A stretch of 64,000 nucleotides of DNA from Nissolia schottii (GCA_003254905.1 QANU01096872.1:344694-408693), one strand, 5' to 3'; shown: positions 40,280 to 53,490, counted from the stretch's first letter. A program made the numbers and translations. The notes: generated by a model not told the origin, from the sequence alone.

Positions 40280-40921
40280 TAAATCACTTCCCCCTCCCTT
40301 GAGAGATACATCACTCCCCTCCCTTAAACAATGAAAATACATTTCACTTTGATCCTTATTTATATTTTTTTATTAATTTATTATTATGTTATGCTTGTTA
40401 TTTTATTTTCATTTTACTAAAATAGCTTTTACTAGTTTTATGCGTATAAAATTTATTTTAGAAAATAAAAAAGTACTTAATAATAATATAATAACATTGA
40501 GACACATATACATAACATTAATTTTATTTTTTATTTTAATTATTATTTATTAATAGAATAAATTTTTAACAATAGTAAATGATAATTGTTTAAAAGTAAA
40601 AAATTCACACATTTTCATTTATTAATACTTTTATGCTATAATATATTATATTTATTTATATTTAAATGTGAATGTTAACAGAAAAATTAGTGTACTAATT
40701 AATATTTAAAATAAAAATAAAAATAATTTTAATAATGTATTAAATAATGAAAAATAAATTAATATAAATACTAATTAATAAGTATTTTGTATAAGGGATA
40801 GTTTAGTAAATTTGTATAATTATTATACTTAATAAAGTATTTTAGATTGAAGTACATGTTTTAAAAATAGATGTGAGGAGAGTGTAATAAATGTATCTCT
40901 CAAAGGAGGGGAGAGCAATTT
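40280..40921. mobile_element. ~640-bp foldback/MITE-like element
   Basis: The left arm CTCCCTTGAGAGATACATCA and the right arm ATGTATCTCTCAAAGGAGGG are inverted copies, with outer matches CACTTCCCCC and GGGAGAGCAA. The AT-rich interior has no coding potential. A target duplication was not defined. Confidence 0.6.
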
Positions 40922-41004
40922 TCTATATATTTAATGTATCATTTTCAATAAATAAGTGTCATTAAACTTCTCTATAAATGAAATTACCAAAAAAATGTTA
41001 AATA

Positions 41005-41330
41005 TAGACGAATTTTATAGACAAATAAATCTTTCTATAATATAAACGAATTTTATTTATTTACAGACAGATTTTTCGTCGATAACAAGAAGAAAAAAAA
41101 ACTCTTATGTTAGCACCGTACTAATACAAACAAATATGATAAACGGTCTCACAATTTGTCTGTAATTTTTCTCACCCATTGACAGACAAACGTATAGATG
41201 GATTTAGAGACAAAATTATCCATCTAAATGATTTTTATAATATAAAAAAATTAGTATTATAGACAGGTAAATTCGTCTGTAATTATTTTATTCAGACAAA
41301 AATATCCGTCTGTATATGTCATTCACTATT
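41005..41330. repeat. Subterminal-type repeats of a CACTA-like element
   Basis: Roughly ten short words of the type GACAGACGGAT, TTCGTCTGTAA and TATAGACGAATTT occur in both orientations. Dense inverted subterminal repeats like these are typical of CACTA (En/Spm) elements, but I could not find a CACTA terminus here, so the assignment is tentative. A GC-rich stretch follows (41340-41515) and then the dehydrogenase-like fragment. Confidence 0.45.
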
Positions 41331-41732
41331 CTTTTTATTCTCTTCACTCCCCAAAATTGTTGTTGGCCCTCCCTCCCTCCCCAGATTTCTATCGGCCTCC
41401 GCTTCCCCCAAATCGTTGTTGGCCTCTGCCTCACCCAAATTGTCGCACACCCCCCTGCCTCCCCCAAATGGGCGTCGTTCCTTTTGCCTCTGCCCTTTCC
41501 CCTAAATAGACGATGCCATTGCCACCTAAAAACCCCAAATCACGACCATGACGAGCAGCTGTGGCTTTGCGAAGATCAGCGGTGACTTCGAGAAGAGTAC
41601 CCTTGGCTTCAGGAGGAGTAGCAGTGGTTGCTAGAGCGGGAGTCACTACTCCATGAGATAGCCGATCTCAGGCTCCAGGTTCAATCCCTAGAGCGGCGGC
41701 TTCCATCGGCGCAGGATGTGCCTTCTTGTGGT

Positions 41733-41996
41733 CAAGTTCATCTGTACAGACAAAGGATACTGAAGAGGGATTTGGGGCTACGATCTTTTGTGAACCACTT
41801 TGTGAAGGATTTGGGGATCTTCTTGAAGGAGCGCCAGAGCATGGGTATTGCTATGCCTCGTTTGGCACTTGCTCAACAGTTTTATGTGTTGCTTAAGGCT
41901 CACAGGGAAGGCAATTTGGGGACACAAGTGCTTATTTTGGTTCTAGAGCGGCTCAACAATGTTTCTCTTGCAACACCTATTGGGTCCTCCTCTTAG
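41733..41996 (+). pseudogene. Fragment of a 3-hydroxyisobutyrate dehydrogenase-like gene
   Basis: The frame 41628-41996 encodes, from about residue 36 on, LYRQRILKRDLGLRSFVNHF followed by KDLGIFLKERQSMGIAMPRL and AQQFYVLLKAHREGNLGTQV, ending after LERLNNVSL at TAG. This matches the C-terminal helical domain of plant 3-hydroxyisobutyrate dehydrogenase-like proteins (At4g29120 type), mitochondrial or plastid NAD(P)-dependent enzymes. The Rossmann domain and catalytic lysine region are missing. The preceding 35 residues (LHEIADLRLQVQSLERRL) are unrelated coiled-coil-like sequence, so the frame is a chimera. It sits in transposon-rich DNA and is more likely a captured or retroposed piece than a working gene. 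Confidence 0.75.
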
Positions 41997-42349
41997 GTTT
42001 GTGAATTTTGGTGAAGAGTGAGATTATGCTATTGTGTGATGTTGTAGATTAATCTCATATGCTTCTTGTTGTATGTTACTTGCATGATATTTTTGCTTGG
42101 CAGCTTTACTTGTATGAAAAATAATAAAATAAATCCCTTGGCATATGCATATGTTAATGTTGGTTTCAAGAATTCAGAGTAAGAGGGTTGTAGTTGGCCA
42201 AGGTTTTGTGTCAATTTTAGCTTCATTGGACTTTACTGTGATGTTTGAGTTTGATACATAGGGCTCTTCCTGTTACAAGATTCCCTTTTGTCTTGATTAC
42301 ATTATAAGAAAGGAAGAGGAAGAGGGTGTTGTTGTTACGAGTGTGGAAT

Positions 42350-44110
42350 CAGGTTTCTCTAGTTGTTCCAATTGTTTAATACAATATGTTTTGATGACGA
42401 TAAATACAATATGCTTTAATTTTCCATGCTTATGTTTGTAGAACTAGGTTTTTCTAGTTGTTCTATTTAATTCAATATATCTTGATGATGACAACATAAC
42501 AAACACATAATTACAATTATAATGCAAAAGGATGTTATATACTAAATAGAATACATTTGATCTTGTATGATTGAACTCGATGGTATCATATAGCTTACAC
42601 ATTATACAATGATATATGATAAACATCCTTTTGAGAACACATCCAATAATGAATTATATGTGCATTGAATAATTAACTTTGGATATGTGTATATGCATGA
42701 ATATCAAGTGATATAGTGTTAGAATGCATGCATGTTAGGCAAAGAATATTATTTGATTAATATAATGATTTGATCCTTGCCTAATTGTATTTGCATGATG
42801 CATTGATTGATTCATATTAAGATATTGGAACACATTAGACTAACTATACTTTTTAGTGAATAATCTTATATATAGGAAAATCCAAGGCATCAAGAACAAA
42901 ATGGAACAAGAAGGAACATATTCATATGATGCCCAAAGTCAAAAAGTGGAGCATAAAATGTTTATTACATGAAGAACGTGGTTATGCCAAAGATAGGATT
43001 TATGAAGAATACCAAGTCCAAGCAAGCGGTCAAAAGAATATATTTTTTAGGATTTAAGATATTCTTGTCAAAGAAAAATTTATATACATCTCTCACTAAA
43101 CTCTTAGAATGATGCTCTTAAATGATCTTTTGATTCTAGGAACTAAAAATGGTTAAGATTGACAATAGGAATCAAAAGAATAAGAAAAATGAATTTGGCT
43201 CAAGCAAAATTGAGTAATTCGAATGATCAGGGTGTGTCATTCGAATGACCTGACAAAAAAGTCATAACAACTATATCCCATTAACATTAGGGGAGTCATT
43301 CGAATGACTCTGTCACAAAAGACAGAAACGACTAGTTTTTAATAAAAAAATATTGGAGAATTATTGGGTAACGGCTAGTACATTTACAAACTCAATAAAT
43401 ACCCATTAAACTCACATTTCTAGCCAAGCTCTTGATTTCCTATCATCCTTATACTTCTTTCTATCAATAGATTAATATTTTCCATCATCATAAGAGCAAA
43501 AGAGAGATATTGTCAATACTCCTATAGAGCTTCAATTTGTATTATCTACTCTTGAGAGAGTTTCTTATCAAACACAAAAATTCCATAGTAAAGAGGGCGA
43601 GATATCCCTCTAGAATAATAAGGGTGTGGTATCCTTAAAGTGTTTCTTGAGGCTCAAATTCAAAGATGAGGGATCCTAAGTGTGATGAGTGTTCTTGGAT
43701 GTAAAGATTTTTCAAACACCTAAGTTAGAAGTTTGATGATAGTGAAAAAATCTTGAGTAAGACGCTTGGGGACTGGACGTAAATCACAAGGATGGTCGAA
43801 TCAAGATAAATCATTGTTTGCAATCTCTCTAACTCTATCTCTTTATTTGCTGCAAACTTATATTATTGTCTTGCATAATTGAGAATTTCAATATCGCACA
43901 TTTATTGATAATTGTTTATAAGTTGTTCTACTGATCTTATTGTTCAATTAACATACATAATTGAGAAAGCTTATAATTATTTCCTTAATTGATATATTCT
44001 GTTGCATAATTACTTTGATTGCATGACAATACAGTATTTGTCAAAATTGGAATAATTTCTTAAATACCCAATTCACCCCCTCTTGGGTATTGGTTGTCAA
44101 GACCAACAAC
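42350..44110 (+). mobile_element. LTR-like remnant of a retrotransposon
   Basis: Features point to an LTR: TTTTGATGACGATAAATACA near the left, repeated as TTGATGATGACAACATAA at 42480; an AATAAATACCC box near 43395 followed by a leader-like stretch; and CAATTCACCCCCTCTTGGGT near 44080, commonly seen at the LTR/interior junction of plant copia elements. Three ATTCGAATGA motifs lie at 43205-43310. No protein is encoded, and target duplication and borders were not resolved. Confidence 0.4.
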
Positions 44111-44439
44111 GGGGGGCGTGTGTTTCAACTCTAAGAGGGTGTGTTGGAGGGAGGTTGAGCTCCTCTTCTTCCAAGGTTCAGTTTTTTTTATCTATTTTAT
44201 TTTGTGTTTTGACTTGCATTTATGTGGAAAAATGATTATGGGGTGAGAGATGTTTGGTTTTGTTTTTCTTTTTTTTTTTTTTATTGAAATTTTGTAGTTT
44301 GTTTGTTGATATGCTTTTAAAGGGTCCTTTTTTATTTAGGGTATAGTGAGTTTGATGAATGTTTTGGTGCTTTTGGGGTAAAAGTGTGATTGTAGCAGAA
44401 TTGATCTTTGTGGAACAAGTGTGGAGTTAACAACCTAGT
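44111..44439. other. Transposon-derived spacer, nothing specific recognised
   Basis: T-rich sequence between the LTR-like remnant and the copia pol relic, with no coding potential. Confidence 0.35.
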
Positions 44440-46218
44440 AAGCATCGTTTACGACTTAAGTGTAAGCCAACTAGCTAAGGTGTTACAACCACCACCATCA
44501 AAACCTCTCTTAATGTACCAAAGATGTAATAAAGTCACCACAAATCAGCCATCAGAACTTGCTAGGTCCCCTCACGATCGCTCCCTTACTATTGATCCTG
44601 TACTTAATCCTAAACCAGCTCCTCTATGGCACAATTCTCATGATCGTAAACCCCCATAAAAGTATGGTTTCTCCTCTCCTTTATCCTTGACAACAACCTT
44701 AGATTTTGTTCTTATTCCTTCCTATTATAAACATGAAATGGAGCATGAATGTTGGCAAAAATCAATTGAAATGGAACTTCTAGCACTAGAAGAAAATCAA
44801 ACATGGGATGTTGTGCAATGTCTCCCTTCCGCCAAACCTCTTGGTAACAAATTTGTGTTTTCTATTAAGCTTCATTCGGATGGATCTATTGACTGTTACA
44901 AGGATCGGTTGGTTGTTCTTAGAAATAAACAAGAGTATGACCTTGATTATGATGAGATCATTGCAATGATCGCCAAGATGACAACTGTGTGCCTTACTTT
45001 TGCCCTTGTTGCTTTTCAATCCTAGCCATTACATCAACTAGATGTAAAAAAATGCATTCCTTCACAGGGACCTCAAGGAGGAAGTTTACATTAAGCTTCT
45101 TACATGTATGCCGACACTATCACCTAATGCAGTTTGTAAACTAAAACGCTCTTTACATGGCTTGAAACAAGCACCAAGAATATGGTTTGAGAAATTTCAG
45201 CCCACACTACTTTGTTTAACCTTTACACAAAGTCAATATGATATGTCCCATTTTCTTAAAAGAACATGTAATGGAATTGTGGTACTCCTTGTTTATGTGG
45301 ACGAATTGTGGTGAGAGTTTTGATCAAGATGCTATCTTTGAAATTAAGCAATTGTTGCATTCAGCTTTCCACATTAAAGAACTTGATTAGCTCACTTATT
45401 TCTTAGGGTTAGAAGTACATTACTAACCTAAAAGCATATTTCTAGATCGGCTTAAGTACACTCAAGGTTTGATGCAATTAGCTGGTCTCACCAATACAAC
45501 CTTTATTGATACTCTCGTGGAAGTTAATGTGACCTTCTTGAAGATCCCACTTGCCACAAGTTGGTTGGAAACCTTATCTACCTAACCATAACTAGACCTG
45601 GACTGGATATTTCTTTGGTTGCTATCATGTAGTCCCCTCGACATTTCTATCTTTCAGCAATGCACTGTATTATTCGATACCTCCTTGGGACCTCCAACCA
45701 TGGCTTAGTCTTTCCTTTTGGATCACCACTCTAGCTCCAAGCATATAGTGATGTTGATTGGGCTGGATGTCCAAACACAAGGAAATTCACTACTGGCTGG
45801 TGTATGTTTCTTGGTAGCTCTGATCTCATGGAAATGCAAGAAACAAGACTCTGTCTCTAAATCATTTACTGAGTTAGAATATCGTTCCATGTCTACAACA
45901 TGCTCTGAGGTAATTTGGTTGTGTGGTCTTCTTTCAAAGCTTGGTTTCTCTCAAGCACAACCAACTCCACTACATGCTGACAACACAAACGCTATACAAA
46001 TTGCAACAAATCTAGTTTACCATGAACAAATGAAGCATATAGAGGTTGATTGTCACTTTATCCAAGAACCCTATGATTACAAAGTTATCACTCTACCTCA
46101 TGTTACATTACTTCAAATTGCTGATTTCTTCACCAAATCTTTTAACACGCCAGCATCATAATTTCTTTGTAAGCAAATTGATGCTTGTAGATTTACCAAC
46201 ATCAATTTGAGGGGGGGA
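44440..46218 (+). pseudogene. Decayed Ty1/copia pol (reverse transcriptase and RNase H)
   Basis: Broken frames in order give the copia reverse transcriptase start (WQKSIEMELLALEENQTWDV, then KPLGNKFVFSIKLHSDGSID; 44687-45025), the LKRSLHGLKQAPRIWFEKF block (45108-45314) ending near VYVDEL, and an RNase H part (45718-46161) with SVSKSFTELEYRSMSTTCSE and HADNTNAIQIA. Stops and frameshifts separate them, including a stop directly after FALVAFQS. Gag, protease and most of integrase are absent, so the element is 5'-truncated. A purine tract (TTTGAGGGGGGGA) leads into the 3' LTR at 46219. It is not functional. Confidence 0.88.
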
Positions 46219-46486
46219 TGTCAATACAATTGAATGCAAACATCATGGAATTAATTGGTAGAATCATAACGAACAAATATGTGATTGTATAGCTATAAAT
46301 GTGTGATTGTGTAACTGTAATTTTGTATTTATGTTAATTAGGATAGCACATTAGTGGGATACAAATAGATAACAGCTCAACATATTTCAAAGGGTTGAAA
46401 GTCAGTTTGTACTAAAACTATATATAAATAAGAAATCTCGTATAGGAGAACAATAAATTATTGCCTACATTTCTCTAAGTTTGACA
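46219..46486 (+). repeat. 3' LTR of the copia remnant
   Basis: 268 bp starting TGTCAATACAATTG after the purine tract and ending AAGTTTGACA. It contains ACTATATATAAATAAG, a TATA-like box, followed by a probable R region. No partner 5' LTR was found in the window. Confidence 0.7.
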
Positions 46487-46736
46487 ACACCTACTTTGAT
46501 ACTTAGACACAAGAAAGTCTCTTGCTAGAAGAATTTTTCTTATTGTTGTTGTTGCTTTTTTTTTTTTTTCCATGTTGGAAGGGAGGGTAATAGGATAGTT
46601 CATGAATTAGTGAAACTTGTCATGATTGGTTTTGGTTTGATTTGGATTGAGGAAGTTCTCTCATCTATTTGTAATCCTGCCCTTTTTGATATTTTGGCGT
46701 GTCTAGCCTAATAAAATTCGATTCTGATTACCTATT

Positions 46737-46768
<32 letters not shown>

Positions 46769-46770
46769 AA
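46487..46770 (+). other. Possible retroposed 3' end with poly(A) tract
   Basis: AATAAA at 46710-46715 is followed 22 bases later by a long A run (46737-46766) broken by single G residues. This is the signature of a reverse-transcribed polyadenylated RNA, either a LINE 3' end or a processed transcript on the plus strand. The sequence before it has no recognisable protein. Confidence 0.4.
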
Positions 46771-46943
46771 TACGAGAGAGACACGAAAACTAGTTATATA
46801 TATTTTTATATATATTTCTTATTTTATTAGATATAATGTTGTTAGCGTGAGATTTGCCTAAATAGTTAAATACACAAATCAAGCTACAACGGGGTTGGCT
46901 TACTAGTGAATTTCAAGTAGTAATTACAAAGTAATAGGAGTGT

Positions 46944-49900
46944 TCATCTTCCATCAAACAAGCCACTGAAGACCTGGCTGTTCCCACCTAGTGACGCTTC
47001 CCACTCTATGTAGGACATCACAATCCGTGACAATGCCCCAACCACATCCCTCATCTCAGGCCTTTCTCCTGGGTTTTCTTGCAAGCACCACGCTGCTATT
47101 TCTGCCATCTGCAACACATTGATGTATATGACAAGGAAGCATACTGATATTGGTACGAGAAATTCTTGAATGATCTTGGAGCAATAGATTCCTCTTGCCC
47201 TGGTCCATATATTGTTTGACACATTAATGAATGTTGGTGGTTTAGAAGACAAAGGTAGTGATGTGTTAAGCAATAAATGGATCAGAACAAGAGAAATCCT
47301 TTGCTTTAATAGCATATAAGAATTTCTCTATTAGAATATACGTATCTACAAATAATAATAGCGGCATAAAATAAAAGGCCTAGAATCAGAAACTAAATTA
47401 GAGGAATATTTGAGACGTGTGTATCTAGATTGAATCTAACTAGCCTTGTAGACATCTTCCATCGGATAGCTAGCTTCAAGATTTTTATCCATGACATCTT
47501 CTAAAGCAGTCTCTGGCTTAGCATCTTGGAATATATTATGTACCTGAATAATAAGATGAAAAAGAATGCTCATCTTTCTTTCTCACAAAAAAGTAGCTGC
47601 ATATATCAGGGTAACCAGTCAACCTCAGATTAATGTTTCTGTGAATGAGACTGAGCCACACTTTCAGGAAAAAGAAAATTGTTTTGTCATTTAAATACTG
47701 CATAGTGCTTTCAAACTTCAATCAAATTCCCCCCACCATCACCACCTCGTACCTTTCTGTATATTTTCTAAACACTTACAACTGAAATAAGTGATTTCAT
47801 TTTGGTGCCTTCCTGGCTGTTGTCCCGAAACAGTGCACGTTTCCCTGTTATCAGCTCTGCCAGAACAACTCCAAATCCAAACACATCGGTTTTTGGAGTC
47901 ACCTGAAGCTCCTTCACAGCTCTTAAAGGTGGAATAAAAGAAAAAAAAATCATGTGACAAGATGAAAAAAAAATTATATTGGAACTAGTTTTTTCTCTAA
48001 TTTAAGCAGATTATTGATAGTAAGAAAATTGTTTATCCATTGAATGCAACATGTGTTGTTATGATGAAGGTGCGCGAAACATACTCAGGTGGAAGGTAGC
48101 CTGGTGTTCCAACAAGCCTTGTTGCTATAAAATTTTCATCGTTGGTTCGGTCTGCCAGCTTTGCAAGTCCAAAATCTGCTACCTTTTGTATCAATCAACA
48201 GAATGACAACCATGAAGCGTAAACAGAGAAGTGATATTGTACATTCAATTTTCAAAGCTTAATCTTACACAATAAACAAAATGATATTTCTATATCCAGC
48301 AAGTTAATCCTGAGATCTTTGGTTAGATGTATTAATTTCTTATATAGATGAGAAGAAACGATAGTATAATTAGAAGTCCAAGCATAACAGTTGGAGGGCT
48401 TCTTGTTTTCTTAAAATGGCATATGCATGTTATCTTATGGCAACTAAGTTGAACTGATGATTCATGTTAACGTGCCTAAATACAAAGAAGAGGAAAAGTA
48501 TGCTAGACAACCATAATTTTGTCTTAAATTAAGTGTCAGAATGATGTACTATGATTGATAACCTTTAATGACTGCATGAGTTTTACCACTATATTTAATC
48601 TAACCACTACCATGAATTATGTCGAAAATTCTAGTTGCATTAATCAGAACTGAGTACCTTCGCTCTGAGCTTTTCATCTATAAGAATATTGCTAGTCTTT
48701 ATATCACGGTGTACATATCTTGCTTTTGTGTGATCATGTATGTATTCAAGACCTTTTGCAGCACCCAGTGCAATCTGAACCCTAGCACTCCAAGAAAGAG
48801 GCTGGTGGCCTGTTCAAGTACATTGCCTTAGATTTCTTGATAGTTTTTATATTCCTTATAAGCTTTTCATTTTCCTTTTGCTAATAGGAATATATAGTTC
48901 GCCCGAACTAGTAGTTTAAACAGCATTTTAGTAATCATTCACTTAACAAATTAACTAGTCATGTTTAATATTTATTGCCAAGCAAAGAGGAGTTTGACCA
49001 ATATATACATACATACCTTTCTGCAATGGATCATGAAGATGTTCACTGAGAGATCCATTTGCAACATACTCATACACCAAATAGAGGTGATCTTCTCCAC
49101 TGGCATATCCCAACAGCTCCACCTGCCACAGCGATTATTATATTTGTAACATAATCAAGCATAGGATCTGTATGTCAAAGAACACTGTAAGTGGTATATA
49201 TTACTTACAATGTTGATATGATGGATCTTACACAGCGCCTTGAGTTCTGCATAGAACTCTCTAGTTTTATTAGACCTCATCTGCTTCACAGCAACTTCCT
49301 GTAATAGTTTAATCAAAATTCTCCCAAGCTTTTAGTTAGCACATTAGAAGGGCATGCTTGTAATATCATTTGGGGTACATTAAAGAACTTGGAGGAGGAT
49401 TTGCCTACCTTCTGCCCTAACTTTCCAAAATAAACACTCCCATATCCACCAACTCCAATTTTTCGAGCTTCATCAAAGTTATCTGTAGCCTCTTCAATCT
49501 CCTCAAGATCATAGGTTACTGGTCTTTCTGAATCAAGTTGCATAACATCTGCGCCAATTATTTACCATAAATAGTTAGTCTATGTCTTTCAGTATCCTCA
49601 TAGAGGCTATTACACTAAAATTTTATGTTTGAATAAGAAGCTTGTTAATTTGTTTACAAAATTACATTGTAAATTACCTGCCATATATTCTTTATAAAGG
49701 CTAGAGTTATGCAAGGAAACATTTCTATTGGCAATTGATCTTCTGGAGACAACAGCTGAATCTTCTGTGATGGTTTGATGACCTCTATTTCTCCTGAGAA
49801 TGAGGATGATGATGATGATGATTGAAAGTAATGTCATGCCGGCTAAGACACCGATTATTATTGGCCACTTATGTTTCTTTTCTGCCAAAAGGGAAAGACA

Positions 49901-51332
49901 AAGAAAGAGAAATTGATATTTAGAGTAACTGCTAACACCAATGCATATGCGTAATTGATTATGATGCAAAAATATCTAGCCAAAGTTCACCTGATCATAA
50001 GTGAACATTATTTCATGATACATAATTAGTCCACTTTCTAGGATTAAATTTCAGCCATGAGAAACGTTATCAGATGAAGTGGAAATAGATAATGAATTAC
50101 ATGTCATTCATATGTAGCAATCTTTTTCGAAGGTTCATCAAAGGAAGAGGGGACACAAAATTGCAAAATTATGGTAGCATTAACGGTTAACCAAAATATA
50201 ACTAGTTCCACTTCTGGACTAAATTTTCAAATTGAAGATTTGAAGTATATCACTGCTGTTGATCAAAGCTCAATGCTAAATCAATGCAAGCTTAGTGCAG
50301 TTTTTGAGTCATGAATCATCCTGAAATAGCTCCTAATTTCTAAAAGCAGAAACATATATAGGTCACACACAATTACAGAAGAAACTAAAAAGTAAAGTAG
50401 GGTTCTGTTTGGCTACTGTTTTCATTTTCTGTGTTTAATTTTAATTACAAAACGGTCCATATGTTTTCATTTCATTTCATGTTTCATCTCCTATTTTCAC
50501 TATTTCTTTTGTGAAATCTCAAAAACACGAAACAGGTCGAAACACCGTGGCATTGTTATAATTAAAACTTAAACACAAGAAATAAAGACAGTAACCAAAC
50601 AAGCCCAGATACCTTGCATAACAAAAAATCATGGTGCAGTTGAGGCAGAGAACTTAAGTTACCGTCTGTGTTGGGAGGTGAAACCCCATTCAATTCCAAA
50701 GGAACATAGAGCACCCACCCAATATCTATGAAATTCGGGTTCTGAGCCAGGATCTTGTTCACGCTCAGCATTGCAGGCAGTGTAGCATTCAGCAGAAGAG
50801 CAATGGTTTGTGGTATATCATTGTGCTGAACTGTATAGGTGACAACCCTTTGAAACACATCTTCTGAACACCCACATGGGATGTGTATTGTTAAATCCTC
50901 GCCCGGAACCAATGTCCGGTTAACCGGAAAAAGCGGCCAGGCTTGTCCACTGTAAACTATGGTTGATATGTTCACAAAAATGTCATTTGGAATCACTGTG
51001 TAGGTTGTGTCATAGAAATATCCGCTGAGGTCTTCAATGTTTTTGCAAGAACAAGGCACTGTTATTTGGTAATCTTGCCTTGTGCCATACATTATGGGCT
51101 TGATTTGGAAAGGTTTAACTGAGTAAAAAGATGCAATTTGTTCAAGGCTGAAACTATGGCTTATATGGTAGAGTGAGGCATTGCATGTCCTGATTTTCTC
51201 AGAGCAACTAAATGGAGCCAAGTATGTTGTTTTGATTGAAACTTCAAAGGCGAAAACTCTAACAAATGAAGTTGCCAATAGAGGGAAAAGAAGATGAAGA
51301 AACTTGGTAAGAGAAGCCATAGTTGTGAACAT
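46944..51332 (-). CDS. LysM domain receptor-like kinase, LYK3 type
   Basis: Ten minus-strand exons: 51332-50663, 49881-49678, 49548-49409, 49298-49209, 49122-49017, 48809-48658, 48182-48085, 47921-47780, 47543-47445 and 47108-46944; 621 aa. Intron 9 has a GC donor (AAG/GCTAGT); the others are GT-AG. Signal peptide about 1-29 (M5 is an alternative start), LysM ectodomain about 30-223 with the CxC pairs at 94-96 and 153-155, transmembrane segment about 230-252, and a kinase at about 320-600. Active-site residues are intact: GVGGYG (323-328), K343, HRD (437-439) and DFG (457-459). LysM kinases bind chitin- or Nod-factor-like oligosaccharides in plant immunity and symbiosis. The C-terminus [16 protein letters not shown] resembles Arabidopsis LYK3 (At1g51940) more than CERK1. 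The ligand is unknown. Confidence 0.94.
50400..50607. mobile_element. MITE in intron 1 of the LysM kinase gene
   Basis: The ends GGGTTCTGTTTGGCTACTGT and the complement of the right end (GGGCTTGTTTGGTTACTGT) form an imperfect terminal inverted repeat that continues through TTCTGTGTTTAATTTTAATT. It is about 208 bp and non-coding. The target duplication was not resolved. Its end lies only about 55 bp from the exon 1 donor. Confidence 0.6.
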
Positions 51333-53490
51333 GTGCTCATGAAACTTCTTTGGTGAAGGAAGAGAGGAGTAAAATGCAATGGATGAAACAAGTCATCACT
51401 TGGATGTTGCTTCTTTGGAGAAACACAAACATTTTGAGTCCCTTGGATTATTGATACAATATGTGACCCTTTTCTTTTCTTTTCTTCTTATAGGAATTGA
51501 AGAAATAGATGTCCAACTAAGCATTAGTCAGTAACAATGATTACGATATATAGTTTTTATAGATTATGGAGTCAATCATATATGTTATCATACCCGAACT
51601 GTACTGAGTTAGAATGTTACCGTGGAATTAGCAAAACTGGTACTCGATGTTTACAATTATTTGCTTTATAATGCCTTTCTGTAACTTAGGAGGATGGGAC
51701 CATCTTTGTTGGAATCTAAGCCGGCATCAATACTAGCGAGCCAAATCATAGCCAATAGAAAGTAAGAACTATAGGTTTAGGTTATATTATTCCTTCAAAT
51801 AAGATGCCATCTTTGTTCATACTAACGATAATTTTGTATTTTCCCCATGAAAGTTGTGTAGTCCCACTTGAATCTTGATTTTGTGTTAATGGGAGTGGGT
51901 GAAATTTTTCGCATGACCTTGTTTTGAAGATTTTTTTTAACCATGCACTATGTCATTCCTTCAAGAATGCTTCATCCGTATAAGCTCGGACCAAGTTGTC
52001 AGGTCCCTCCGTCTTTGTTTTCTCCGCCTGCTTGTACTTCTTTCTCCAGACAGTTGGCCAGGGTTGCAAACAGTTTAGCAGCCAGCCTCTGTATCCAGGA
52101 AGAAACAAGTCAAACAACGTACATTGTTTTAGTAATATTAACTTTTTGTTGGTCATATTTTCTTCCGAGAAAACGTATGATCCACCGTTGAATGAAATCT
52201 TAATAAATTCATCACCCTATTGTGAGTCAACACAATCACATGTAAAATAAATTTAAATAACACTAATCTTTTCTTAATAAGTTTGTGTCAGTTCAAGCCG
52301 GCTTCACATTTTTCTGCTTCAACAATATCTGCAATGCCAATCCAGTTAGTGCTAGGCTGCTAGCTAGTTGATGTTGGGTTCATTTGCGCATCTGATTGAT
52401 CGAATTATTATTAGTGAAAGTTCCAAATGACATATTTTGGCCTCAGCTATGACGTTGAGATAAGTCGCCTTTATAAGCGTGACAGATCTAAAGCAAATTT
52501 GATTCATTAAAATTAAAATAATGACATTCAGCCTAAAATCCAGATCCATATCTCTTATATCATTGCTTTCAATTTTTAAAATTTCCGATGCCCTTTGTTT
52601 TCCTTTGTTCTCCGGTTTATTTTTCGTCATTCCAAATCTTCCGCCTTTCCCGAAGCCATGTGAATATATTACTGTGACCATTGAACCTTAAAAACTGTCT
52701 ATTTCCGAAAGATGAATGCTATTTGGCACGAAAATTCTTGTGCAAATAGTGACTTAATTATTAGCAAAAATAGGTAAATCCGCCAATTAGAAAGGAGAAT
52801 AAAAGAGAAAGGAGAGGGAAATGATAGGACTAGCGGAAATCATGAAGAATCTCGTAGAGAATCTCTAGATAGAATCCTCGCCTTAAACTATAGTTAGCTG
52901 GCCCTGGTAGGCAGTGACGCAAGGACTGAGCTTTGCATTGTATATATGACCCAATTTTTTAGTTCACGTATATTCCCACTCAACCACTTAGTGCAGTTTG
53001 CTGACAAATAACTTGGAAATTGTGCTGTGGATGAGTTTGAAACGAATTTGGCCATAACGGGAAACAGGGATGCGATGCCTCTATTTTGCTAGATTCCATC
53101 CATACCTTTGGCGAGTGGCGACAACGTGGAAAAAAAGCTAATGTGGAGATTAATATTAAGTAGTTTTATTTAAAATTTTCTGGCGTCACTTTTTCAACTA
53201 AAATTTCTTAAACTTATAAACCACTTGATATGATTTTTGAATAGCTAAACGCTGATCATACATTGCCTGGCTCCAGGCCCTACTATTTACTGAAACAGTA
53301 GAAGAAGCTAAGAGAAAATTTAACTTGAATCAGTTAGTTACTCTGCGCTTTTCTGTTAAGTGAGAAAGGAGGAGTAGATAGAAAGTAACTATACATTGTT
53401 TGGGCAGAATGTGGTGAAGGTCACCATGCTTCATTAACCATGACAAGATGCCAAGCTGCTCGGTGGTGTCATTTTCAATGCCATGGACAG
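51333..53490. other. Intergenic: promoter side of the LysM kinase gene, 3' flank of PHS1
   Basis: CCTATAAGA at about 51486-51494 (minus) is a weak TATA candidate some 150 bp before the kinase start codon. No protein-like frame or clear repeat is seen in the remainder. Confidence 0.4.
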
